Source: Treponema sp. (lineage in GTDB: Bacteria; Spirochaetota; Spirochaetia; Treponematales; Breznakiellaceae). Taken from it: DNA of 6,378 nt. The DNA lies in assembly GCA_031264395.1 (NCBI GenBank), contig JAISEB010000270.1, forward strand, positions 1 to 6,378, given 5' to 3'. This document shows, in pieces, positions 1-6,024 of this stretch. A program made the translations under genes and the position numbers. Below the pieces are notes generated by a model. That model had not been told where the DNA came from. It saw only the letters and a program-made list of their open reading frames with translations, and did not search any database. Position 1 is the first letter of the stretch, and every line of letters starts with the position of its first letter.

Positions 1-1427
1 AGCGCGGTGATCGCCTCAAGATCCAGGTGGTTGGTGGGTTCATCCATGATCAGTACGTTTGCCCCCGAAAGCATCATCTTTGCCAGCATGCACCGCACCC
101 TTTCCCCGCCCGAAAGGACATTTACCGGTTTCAGCGCCTCGTCCCCGGAAAAAAGCATGCGCCCCAGAAAACTGCGCACATAGGTTTCATCCTGATCGGA
201 GGAATACTGCTTGAGCCAGTCCGTAATGGAAAGTTTTGATTCAAAAAAAGAAGAATTTTCCCTGGGAAAATACGAAAAGGCCGTAGTCTGTCCCCAATAG
301 TACGATCCCGCGTCCTGCTTTTTTACGCCGGTAATAATGTCGAAAAGGGCGCTCTTGGACGCGTGCTCCATTCCCACAAAGGCGATCTTGTCCCCGCGGT
401 TTACCACAAGGGAAAAATCATTGAGGAGGCTTGTCCCTTCAAAAGAAAAACCGATCTTTTCAAGCCTGAGTACATTATTGCCTATTTCACGCTCCGGCTT
501 GAAACCAACATAGGGGAATTTTCTGCCGGTAACGCGGATATTGTCAAGATCGAGTTTTTCCAGCACTTTTTTCCGGCTGGTAGCCTGACGGCTCTTGCTC
601 GCGTTGGACGCGAACCGCTGTATGAATTCACGCAGTTCCCTGGCCTTGTCTTCGTTTTTCTTCTGCTGATCCCGCGCCTGTTTCTGGAGCATCTGGCTCA
701 TCTGGTACCAGAAATCGTAATTGCCCGAATAGGAGGTGATCCTGCCGTAATCAATGTCGCAGATCTGGGTACACACCGCGTTAAGAAAATGGCGGTCGTG
801 GGAAACGACGATCACCGTGTTGGGAAAATCAATAAGAAAGTCTTCCAGCCAGGAGATTGATTCCAGATCGAGGCCGTTGGTCGGTTCGTCAAGAAGCAGT
901 ATATCGGGATTTCCAAAAAGCGCCTGGGCAAGGAGGACGCGGACCTTCTGCGACTCGTCAAGATCGGCCATCTGTTTTCCGTGATCTTCCTCGTCAAGGC
1001 CAAGGCCCGAAAGAAGCCGGCCCGCCTGTGCTTCCGCCTCCCAGCCGCCAAGGTCGGCAAAATCCGCCTCCAGTTCGCTTGCCTTCATGCCGTCCTCTTC
1101 GGAAAAATCCTCCTTCGCGTAAATCGCCTCCCTTTCCTTCCGCACGGCATAGAGCCTGGGATACCCCATGATCACCGTGTCCAGCACCGGGTGTTCTTCA
1201 AAGGCAAAGTGATCCTGGCGCAGTACGGCGATGCGCTGGCCCGTGCCGACGGAGACTTCCCCCCTGTCCTGTTCCGTTTCGCCCGAAAGTATACGCAAAA
1301 AGGTCGATTTCCCCGCGCCGTTGGCGCCTATGATGCCGTAGCAGTTGCCGGGGGTGAATTTAAGATTGACATCCCTGAAGAGGACTCGTTCCCCAAAACC
1401 AAGAGTGAGATCGGTAACGGTAATCAC
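1..1427 (-). CDS. ykpA: ABC-F family ATPase, YkpA/YbiT type (C-terminus cut by window edge)
   Basis: Soluble protein with two ATPase domains and no membrane part. ABC-F proteins bind the ribosomal E site and affect translation or relieve stalling; the exact role of the YkpA/YbiT branch is not settled. I translated 475 codons from the GTG at 1427-1425. Domain 1 has Walker A GANGAGKST (34-42), Walker B with DEPTNGLD (180-187) and the SHD switch (209-211). The linker at about 236-310 contains NASKSRQATSR, the tRNA-facing helical region typical of this branch. Domain 2 has an intact LSGGE signature (438-442) and DEPTNHLD (462-469). Two motifs are degenerate: the domain 1 signature reads LDESQ (156-160), and the domain 2 P-loop reads GMEHASKSA (352-360). 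By recall, Bacillus YkpA (about 540 residues) is the closest relative and also has a degenerate second P-loop, so about 65 residues should lie outside the window. The start is supported by a GGAG 8 nt upstream. The gene follows the helicase gene after 63 bp. Confidence 0.93.
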   Translation of the reverse strand, partial: MITVTDLTLGFGERVLFRDVNLKFTPGNCYGIIGANGAGKSTFLRILSGETEQDRGEVSVGTGQRIAVLRQDHFAFEEHPVLDTVIMGYPRLYAVRKEREAIYAKEDFSEEDGMKASELEADFADLGGWEAEAQAGRLLSGLGLDEEDHGKQMADLDESQKVRVLLAQALFGNPDILLLDEPTNGLDLESISWLEDFLIDFPNTVIVVSHDRHFLNAVCTQICDIDYGRITSYSGNYDFWYQMSQMLQKQARDQQKKNEDKARELREFIQRFASNASKSRQATSRKKVLEKLDLDNIRVTGRKFPYVGFKPEREIGNNVLRLEKIGFSFEGTSLLNDFSLVVNRGDKIAFVGMEHASKSALFDIITGVKKQDAGSYYWGQTTAFSYFPRENSSFFESKLSITDWLKQYSSDQDETYVRSFLGRMLFSGDEALKPVNVLSGGERVRCMLAKMMLSGANVLIMDEPTNHLDLEAITA

Positions 1428-1435
1428 TTGTAAAA

Positions 1436-1439
1436 CTCC
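1436..1439 (-). promoter_or_regulatory. Shine-Dalgarno GGAG of the ABC-F gene
   Basis: On the minus strand GGAG sits 8 nt before the GTG at 1427. It fixes a GTG rather than an ATG start. The only nearby ATG (1441-1439) is in another frame and reaches a stop after five codons. This is a conventional ribosome binding site, unlike the starts of the helicase and kinase genes, which show none. Confidence 0.7.
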
Positions 1440-1457
1440 ATTGAAACAAAACCCCGC

Positions 1458-1485
1458 CCGCGGAGACACAGCCGTGTCCCCGCAG
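1458..1485 (-). terminator. Hairpin between helicase and ABC-F genes; possible attenuator, weak terminator or processing site
   Basis: GCGGGGACAC and GTGTCTCCGC on the minus strand form a 10-bp stem with one G-T wobble and a 4-nt GGCT loop. A further T-G and C-G pair extend it to 12 bp. It starts just 5 nt after the helicase stop codon and ends about 18 nt before the GGAG of the ABC-F gene. The U-run is not at the stem base: GGGCGGGG comes first, then TTTTGTTT. It is therefore not a textbook intrinsic terminator. Because it sits in the leader of an ABC-F gene, control of read-through is a reasonable inference. An RNase-protecting or processing stem is the alternative. Confidence 0.45.
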
Positions 1486-1490
1486 CCGGA

Positions 1491-3272
1491 TCATTTTTTT
1501 CCGAATAAACCGGCAATACGGGCAAAAAGCCCCTTTTTTTCCTTTGGTGAAGGGGAAGGCGCGCCGGCGGAAACACTGGCGGAAGCGCCGGTATGTTCCC
1601 GGGCCTTTCCGTCTTTGCCCGGCCCGTTCCGGCCGCCCCGGCCCGCCCCGGCCCGGGAGGGGCCTTTTCCGCCCCCGGCCGGTTTTTTTCCGCCTTTGAC
1701 GGCGCCCGCGCGGCCGTCCGCCGCGGACTGTCCCTGGCCATATTTCTGCTTGTAATAGGTCATCCGTTCGGCGGCGGAAAGACGGGAAAGATCCGGGGAA
1801 GCTCCCCCGCTTCCGCGCCGGCGGCCCTCTTCCTTCCGGCCGGAGGCGCGCCCCTCCGCCCGAACACGCCCTTCCGCCGGGCTGCGCCCCTCCGACGGGC
1901 CGCGGCTTTCGGCCGGAGTGCGCCCTTCCCTGCCGTACGGACGGCTGTGTTCGGCGCGCGTCTTCCCGCCGTATCTGTCCCCGCTGCGCGGTTTTTCCCC
2001 GGACGCGCCGCCCCGGCCCCCGTCTCTTCCCTCATGCCGGAACCCCCGGCCGCCGGAACGCGGGCGGCGGGCTTCTCCCGGACGGGGAAAACGTTCGCCG
2101 TAGGTTTCGGCGCGTATGTTCATGCCGGCGCTTTTGTCCTCGGCGTACAGATCCTCTCCGACAATTTCAGAGGGGATCTTCTTGCCTATGTAACGTTCTA
2201 TGGGTGGAAGCTCGTAGACATCCTGTTCGCTCGCAAGAGTAACGGCCCTGCCGGTTTTCCCGGCCCTGGCGGTACGGCCTATGCGGTGAACATAGTTTTC
2301 CGCCTCGGAGGGAAGATCGTAATTTACCACCCTGGCAAGTCCTTCGATATCAAGGCCCCGCGCGGCCACGTCGGTGGCGGCAAGATAACGGATCGTTCCG
2401 GCCTTTACATCCTCGATGATCTTGAGCCGCTTTGTCTGGGGCAGATCCCCGATGATAAATTCGCATTCGTAACCGTTGGCGCGAAGACGCTTCGCCACTA
2501 TCTCCGTATAACGCTTGGTGTTGCAGAAAATGATCGCGCTTTCCGGCTTTTCCCGCTCCAGTATTCCAAGGAGGAGCTTCATCTTGTCTTCGGACGGGAC
2601 ATGGTAAAGCGACTGTTGTACCTCGTCAACGGTAACGATCTCGGGCGCAATCTCGATTTCGAAGGGCGTTTTGGTGTACTCCCAGGCAAGGTTCTTTACC
2701 CATGCGTTGAGGGTGGCGCTGAAAAGCATGGTCTGGCGGCGGTCCGCCGGGGGCACCACTTTGATGAGTTTCCGCAGATCGGGATAAAATCCCATGTCAA
2801 ACATGCGATCCGCCTCGTCCAGCACCAGAAAGGCAATGTCCATGAGGTTCATGTGGCCCGATTTGTTAAGATCCAGGACACGGCCGGGGGTTCCTACGAG
2901 TATCTGGACCTTGTCCCTAAGGAGCTGCTGCTGCTGCGTATAGCCGACGCCGCCGTAAAAGCTGCCTATTTTGAAGGGAAGGTACTTCCCCAGAACTTTG
3001 GCCTCTTCCTCAACCTGAACCGCGAGTTCCCTGGTTGGGACCATGATAATGGCCTTTTTCCCCGCAAGAAGCTCTTCGGTAAGGAGCCTTTGAAAGATGA
3101 CGATGAGAAACGCGGCGGTTTTCCCGGTTCCGGTCTGCGACTGGACGTACAGATCCTGGCCCCCAAAGGCGTTGGCAAGCACCTGTTCCTGAACGGGCAT
3201 ACAAACGGTATAATCCGCTTCCGCGATGCCTTTTTGAAGATCGGGGTGTAGGTTTAATTCACTAAATTCCAT
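1491..3272 (-). CDS. DEAD-box ATP-dependent RNA helicase with long basic RG-rich tail (RhlB-like core)
   Basis: 593-residue cytoplasmic enzyme that unwinds or remodels RNA using ATP. All core motifs are visible: Q-motif region (3-28), SQTGTGKT (45-52), PTRELA (79-84), TPGR (128-131), DEAD (152-155), SAT (185-187), IIFCNT (247-252), ATDVAARGLDI (299-309) and HRIGRTARAG (329-338). The stretch before motif V (DLPQTKRLKII, 276-286) resembles RhlB, but a cold-shock or ribosome-assembly helicase is equally possible. From about residue 380 the protein becomes a disordered, basic tail of roughly 210 residues rich in R, G, E and P, with EGR repeats. A conserved-looking island, LSAAERMTYYKQKYG (498-512), lies within it. 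It ends in an amphipathic segment, GLFARIAGLFGKK (581-593). Such tails usually bind RNA or partners. I see no Shine-Dalgarno sequence before the ATG, but MEFSELNLHPDL is a normal N-terminus for this family. It is divergent from the phosphatase gene and probably leads into the ABC-F gene. Confidence 0.95.
   Translation of the reverse strand: MEFSELNLHPDLQKGIAEADYTVCMPVQEQVLANAFGGQDLYVQSQTGTGKTAAFLIVIFQRLLTEELLAGKKAIIMVPTRELAVQVEEEAKVLGKYLPFKIGSFYGGVGYTQQQQLLRDKVQILVGTPGRVLDLNKSGHMNLMDIAFLVLDEADRMFDMGFYPDLRKLIKVVPPADRRQTMLFSATLNAWVKNLAWEYTKTPFEIEIAPEIVTVDEVQQSLYHVPSEDKMKLLLGILEREKPESAIIFCNTKRYTEIVAKRLRANGYECEFIIGDLPQTKRLKIIEDVKAGTIRYLAATDVAARGLDIEGLARVVNYDLPSEAENYVHRIGRTARAGKTGRAVTLASEQDVYELPPIERYIGKKIPSEIVGEDLYAEDKSAGMNIRAETYGERFPRPGEARRPRSGGRGFRHEGRDGGRGGASGEKPRSGDRYGGKTRAEHSRPYGREGRTPAESRGPSEGRSPAEGRVRAEGRASGRKEEGRRRGSGGASPDLSRLSAAERMTYYKQKYGQGQSAADGRAGAVKGGKKPAGGGKGPSRAGAGRGGRNGPGKDGKAREHTGASASVSAGAPSPSPKEKKGLFARIAGLFGKK
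1839..1892 (-). repeat. Three 18-bp in-frame repeats (EGRxxx) in helicase tail
   Basis: Residues 461-478 read EGRSPA, EGRVRA, EGRASG, three six-residue units from three consecutive 18-bp units. More EGR copies lie at 414-416, 449-451 and 482-484 without the strict period. The tail DNA is very GC-rich: I count 53 G or C in the 60 bases at 1621-1680. This suggests growth by slippage of GC-rich units under selection for a basic disordered tail. Confidence 0.55.
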
Positions 3273-3285
3273 ATATTTTATGATA

Positions 3286-3291
3286 GTTATA
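3286..3291 (-). promoter_or_regulatory. Weak candidate -10 box (TATAAC) of the helicase gene
   Basis: TATAAC on the minus strand ends 13 nt before the helicase ATG, inside an AT-rich stretch. The hexamer 17 bp upstream (TATTCA, 3309-3314) matches the sigma-70 -35 consensus at only three positions. If the box is real, transcription would begin about 6 nt before the ATG, giving an almost leaderless message. That would fit the lack of a Shine-Dalgarno sequence. Confidence 0.25.
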
Positions 3292-3328
3292 CAGATTTTT
3301 CTTTAGAATGAATAGACCGAAAGCGCCG

Positions 3329-3351
3329 GGTACCAACAGGTGCCAGGCACC
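3329..3351. repeat. Dyad GGTGCCAGGCACC with an extra GGTACC half-site in the divergent intergenic region
   Basis: Positions 3339-3351 read GGTGCC-A-GGCACC, a perfect 13-bp inverted repeat. Another palindrome, GGTACC, lies four bases upstream at 3329-3334 and differs from the left arm by one base. The set lies between the divergent helicase and phosphatase starts, 22 nt before the phosphatase ATG. It could be an operator for a dimeric regulator, or a REP-like dispersed palindrome. The one-base spacer makes a stable RNA hairpin unlikely; at most four pairs with a 5-nt loop would form. Confidence 0.5.
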
Positions 3352-3360
3352 AATAAGTCA

Positions 3361-3367
3361 AGCGGGG
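3361..3367 (+). promoter_or_regulatory. Probable ribosome binding site (AGCGGGG) choosing the phosphatase ATG
   Basis: AGCGGGG ends 5 nt before the ATG at 3373. It is G-rich rather than a classical GGAGG, so it is only moderate evidence. It favours this ATG over an in-frame GTG at 3340, which lies inside the dyad and has no purine-rich sequence before it. Confidence 0.4.
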
Positions 3368-3372
3368 TTTTC

Positions 3373-4101
3373 ATGAATGACGGCGGCGGTGTTCTTCCCC
3401 TGGAACGGCTTGTAAACATAAGGGATTTGGGCGGCTTTGCCGCGGCGGACGGCCGCTTTGTGCGGCGGGGCCTTTTGTACCGGGCGGCGGAACTGTCGTC
3501 CCCTTCACAGGCGGACAGGGCCGCGCTTGAAAAATTGGCCCTCGCGGCCGTCGTGGATTTCAGGAGCGGGGAAGAGGCGGCAGAAAACCCGGACTGCGCC
3601 ATAGGCACGGTAAAACTGCGGGCAAAACTTCCCATAGACGCCGGAAACATGCTTGCCCTTTCGCGGAACGGAGGGGATGTTCCCGGAGAAAGGCTCATGG
3701 AGGCCCTGTACCGCTGTCTTGCCGAAGATACACGGGAGCAGTACAGGGAATTTTTCGCCATTCTTGCCGACGGCCGGAACGCCCCCCTCCTGTTTCACTG
3801 CAGCGCGGGAAAGGACAGAACGGGTTTTGCCGCCGCCCTGCTCCTTTCGGCCCTGGGCGCCGGGCGCGAAGACGTATACCGCGATTATCTTTTTTCCGCC
3901 GTGTGCCTCGAGGGAAAATACCAGGATCTCATTGACGCGGACCCCGGGCTCAGGCCCTTTATGACGGTAAAGCGGAGTTACCTTGACGCCGCCTTTGACA
4001 TCATAGACGGGAAATTCGGCGGAATAGAGCGCTATTTGAAGGATGAACTCGGGGCGGATACCGGGCGGCTGCGGGAATTGTACACCGCGCGGGGATTTTA
4101 G
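3373..4101 (+). CDS. Tyrosine/lipid phosphatase, MptpB-like (Y_phosphatase3 family)
   Basis: 242-residue protein with no signal peptide or membrane segment, so cytoplasmic as seen. The family hydrolyses phosphotyrosine; its model member, M. tuberculosis PtpB (MptpB), also acts on phosphoserine/threonine and phosphoinositides. NIRDLGG (15-21) is followed by RRGLLYRAAEL, the standard N-terminal block of this family. VVDFRS follows near residue 60. The active-site loop is HCSAGKDRTG (142-151), with nucleophile Cys143 and phosphate-binding Arg149. The GKDR form (Lys147, Asp148) is the variant linked to lipid phosphatase activity in MptpB. DYLFSAVCLEGK and a helical C-terminus complete the domain, so the gene looks intact. 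The start is the ATG at 3373; a GTG start at 3340 would add 11 residues of poor quality. It is divergent from the helicase gene and convergent with the kinase gene, so it is probably monocistronic. I saw no convincing promoter. Confidence 0.9.
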   Translation: MNDGGGVLPLERLVNIRDLGGFAAADGRFVRRGLLYRAAELSSPSQADRAALEKLALAAVVDFRSGEEAAENPDCAIGTVKLRAKLPIDAGNMLALSRNGGDVPGERLMEALYRCLAEDTREQYREFFAILADGRNAPLLFHCSAGKDRTGFAAALLLSALGAGREDVYRDYLFSAVCLEGKYQDLIDADPGLRPFMTVKRSYLDAAFDIIDGKFGGIERYLKDELGADTGRLRELYTARGF

Positions 4102-4122
4102 GCGTTTTTAAGCGGAAGTTTC

Positions 4123-4142
4123 TCAATAACTGAAGTTATTGA
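4123..4142. terminator. AT-rich hairpin between convergent genes, weak bidirectional terminator candidate
   Basis: TCAATAAC and GTTATTGA form a perfect 8-bp stem around the loop TGAA. It starts 22 nt after the phosphatase stop and 10 nt beyond the kinase stop on the other strand, the expected place for a shared terminator. The stem is AT-rich and has no good T-run on either side, so efficiency would be low. Confidence 0.4.
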
Positions 4143-4164
4143 ACAACTCTATTAAACAACTCTA
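4139..4164. repeat. 13-bp tandem duplication over the kinase stop codon
   Basis: TTGAACAACTCTA (4139-4151) is followed directly by TTAAACAACTCTA (4152-4164), with one mismatch. The second copy contains the kinase stop codon (TTA on plus, TAA on minus). The first lies just downstream of the gene and overlaps the right arm of the hairpin. Confidence 0.7.
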
Positions 4165-6023
4165 ATCTTTTCCGCCAGCGTCTTCATAAGAAGGGCAAAA
4201 TCTATCGGCTTTGTAAGGTGGCCGTTCATTCCGGCGTCAAGGGCCTTCTTCACGTCTTCCTGATACGCGTTGGCCGAAAGGGCGACAATGGGAACCGAGG
4301 CGGCGTCCGCGCGGTCCATGGCGCGGATCTTCATGGCGGCGTCGTAGCCGTTCATGTGCGGCATCAGAAGATCCATGAATATGAAACAGTAGTACCCCTC
4401 AGGCGAGGCGGCGAATTTTTCAAGCGCCTCAAGGCCGTCGGCCGCCTCGTCAATCACGGCGCCTGTTTCCGCGAGCAGTTCCGTCAGGACCATGCGGTTA
4501 ATTTCGATGTCCTCCACCGAAAGGATGTGCCTGCCTGAAAGATCGGGAACGGCGGGTTTGTCCTCGTCCGGCGCGGAAGCCGCCTTTTCAAGGGGAAGGG
4601 CAAGGGTGAAGACAGAGCCCTTCGCGGGGGCGCTCTTTACGGTGATGGTTCCCCCCATCATTTCCGCCAGGCCCCGGCTTATCGCAAGCCCCAATCCCAT
4701 TCCGCCGTGTTTCATGCTGTTGACGCTGCCCTGTTCAAAGGCGGCAAAGAGCTTTCCCTGCTGTTCTTCCGTAATGCCTATCCCGTTGTCCGTGACAATA
4801 AACGACACATCAAAGGAAGAGGCGGTTTCCTCCGTTACGCGGACCGTAAAATCGACGCTGCCGTCTTCGGGCGTAAATTTCACCGCGTTGTCCAGCAGGT
4901 TTATAAGGATCTGTTTCAGCCTGAGTTTGTCGCCCATGACGGCGGCGCGGGGAAAATCGGCCGCGTTATTGGTAAACGTTATCCCTTTTGCCTGACAGCG
5001 CTCGCCTATAATGCTCACCACCTCGTTCATCACCCTGTCAAAAACAAAACGGGCGTTTTCGATCTTCATCTTTCCCGATTCAATATTCGACATGTCCAGT
5101 ATTTCGCCCAGAACGCCAAACAGATGGTTCGACGCGGCGGAAATTTTTTCTGCGGAAGCGCGGGCCTTTTCCATTGTTTCCGCCTTTCCGGCAATCTGCG
5201 CCATGCCAATGATCGCGTTGAGCGGGGTCCTTATCTCGTGGCTCATGCTGCTGAGAAAACGGCTCTTTGCCCGGGACGCGGCCTCCGCGGCGACGGTTTT
5301 TTCCTCAAGCTCCTTCGTGCGTTCCCTTACCGTTTTCTCGAGATTCGCGTTGGAATTTTCAAGCTCCACGCCCTTTAGAAAATTGGAGACGTAGAGCCTG
5401 TAAATAAAGGCCGATATAAGAATGGTAATGCCGTTGATAATAATAAAATACGCCCGCATGTCGGTTTCAAGCAGCTTTTCCCAGGCGGATTTTCCGGACT
5501 TGTCAACAATGCCCTGCGTAAAAAACAGGACGGCAAGGGTATACACAAACGAGGCCAGTATGCTTGCGGCGCTCTGGGCCGGACGGAGAACCGGCACCAT
5601 TCCAAAGAGAAGGACAAGGATGATTTGCCCGTTTATGCCCTGATGTGAAAGGATGTTAAAAGTACAAAAGCCCATCTGGATGACGGTGTATATGTACAGA
5701 AGGCTCTGCACCAGAAACACGCGGGAACGCCGGCCCCTGATTTTGTGTCTCCTTGCCATGTCAAGCAGAATCCAGTAGACGGCGCCGGTAAAAAGCGTCG
5801 CAAGCGAAAGCACGATGTAATAAATCAGCGGAATCTGCATCCCTTCTCCCCCGCCCTGGGGATAGAGGACATTGGCAACCTGAAGAACGATCTGGAGAAT
5901 GACTATATAGACCGAAAAGCCCAGCATGCGGACGATGTTTGTTTCGAGGCGTTCTTCCTCGAAGCGCCCGCGGTACTCTTCCGGTATGGATAGGAATACT
6001 CTTCCGGCCCGGTTTTTTTTCAT
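4152..6023 (-). CDS. Membrane hybrid sensor histidine kinase with C-terminal receiver domain
   Basis: 623-residue inner-membrane protein that autophosphorylates a histidine and passes the phosphate to its own aspartate. A cytoplasmic N-terminus is followed by about six hydrophobic segments (roughly 33-54, 64-87, 102-125, 132-147, 150-168, 191-213). A coiled coil (about 217-247) follows, with no PAS or HAMP domain that I can recognise. The HisKA domain has FLSSMSHEIRTPLN with His262. The ATPase has an N box (Asn375, Asn379), DNGIG (412-416), FAAFEQ (426-431) and GGMGLGLAIS (440-449). The receiver (about 499-618) has acidic Glu504/Asp505, phospho-acceptor Asp551, Ser583 and Lys605. There is no HPt or DNA-binding domain, and no response regulator adjacent, so its partner is elsewhere. 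The frame stays open to an ATG at 6155, but the ATG at 6023 is right: a terminator and promoter lie between them. No Shine-Dalgarno sequence is visible. The stimulus cannot be deduced. Confidence 0.93.
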   Translation of the reverse strand: MKKNRAGRVFLSIPEEYRGRFEEERLETNIVRMLGFSVYIVILQIVLQVANVLYPQGGGEGMQIPLIYYIVLSLATLFTGAVYWILLDMARRHKIRGRRSRVFLVQSLLYIYTVIQMGFCTFNILSHQGINGQIILVLLFGMVPVLRPAQSAASILASFVYTLAVLFFTQGIVDKSGKSAWEKLLETDMRAYFIIINGITILISAFIYRLYVSNFLKGVELENSNANLEKTVRERTKELEEKTVAAEAASRAKSRFLSSMSHEIRTPLNAIIGMAQIAGKAETMEKARASAEKISAASNHLFGVLGEILDMSNIESGKMKIENARFVFDRVMNEVVSIIGERCQAKGITFTNNAADFPRAAVMGDKLRLKQILINLLDNAVKFTPEDGSVDFTVRVTEETASSFDVSFIVTDNGIGITEEQQGKLFAAFEQGSVNSMKHGGMGLGLAISRGLAEMMGGTITVKSAPAKGSVFTLALPLEKAASAPDEDKPAVPDLSGRHILSVEDIEINRMVLTELLAETGAVIDEAADGLEALEKFAASPEGYYCFIFMDLLMPHMNGYDAAMKIRAMDRADAASVPIVALSANAYQEDVKKALDAGMNGHLTKPIDFALLMKTLAEKIRVV

Positions 6024-6024
6024 G

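Noticed and set aside
363..1433. Plus-strand open frames at 363-860 and 981-1433
   Set aside because: They are antisense to clear ABC-F motifs (Walker A, Walker B, linker) and show no domains of their own.
1424..1441. Five-codon ORF MEFYK overlapping the ABC-F start (GTGA overlap), a possible leader peptide
   Set aside because: Its ATG overlaps the GGAG of the ABC-F gene and has no ribosome binding site of its own. It is the chance end of a frame open through the helicase tail.
1458..1500. Reading the 1458-1485 hairpin as a plus-strand terminator, since a T-run follows at 1494-1500
   Set aside because: No plus-strand gene lies upstream, and the T-run is the complement of the two lysine codons ending the helicase.
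1593..3251. 552-codon open frame on the plus strand, antisense to the helicase gene
   Set aside because: The minus-strand protein has every DEAD-box motif, while the antisense product resembles nothing and follows the GC bias of the tail. It is a codon-bias shadow.
3304..3309. TAGAAT as -10 box of the phosphatase gene
   Set aside because: The hexamers 16-18 bp upstream bear no resemblance to a -35 box, so the match is not distinguishable from chance in AT-rich DNA.
3340..3372. In-frame GTG start 11 codons upstream of the phosphatase ATG
   Set aside because: It lies within the dyad, has no ribosome binding site, and family alignments begin near the NIRDLGG block that follows the ATG closely.
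3303..3798. Minus-strand open frames at 3303-3761 and 3505-3798
   Set aside because: They are antisense to the phosphatase, whose plus-strand product has a complete family signature. No ribosome binding site or recognisable domain.
4492..5378. Plus-strand open frames at 4492-4995 and 4707-5378
   Set aside because: They are antisense to the HisKA, ATPase and receiver coding regions and have no recognisable content.
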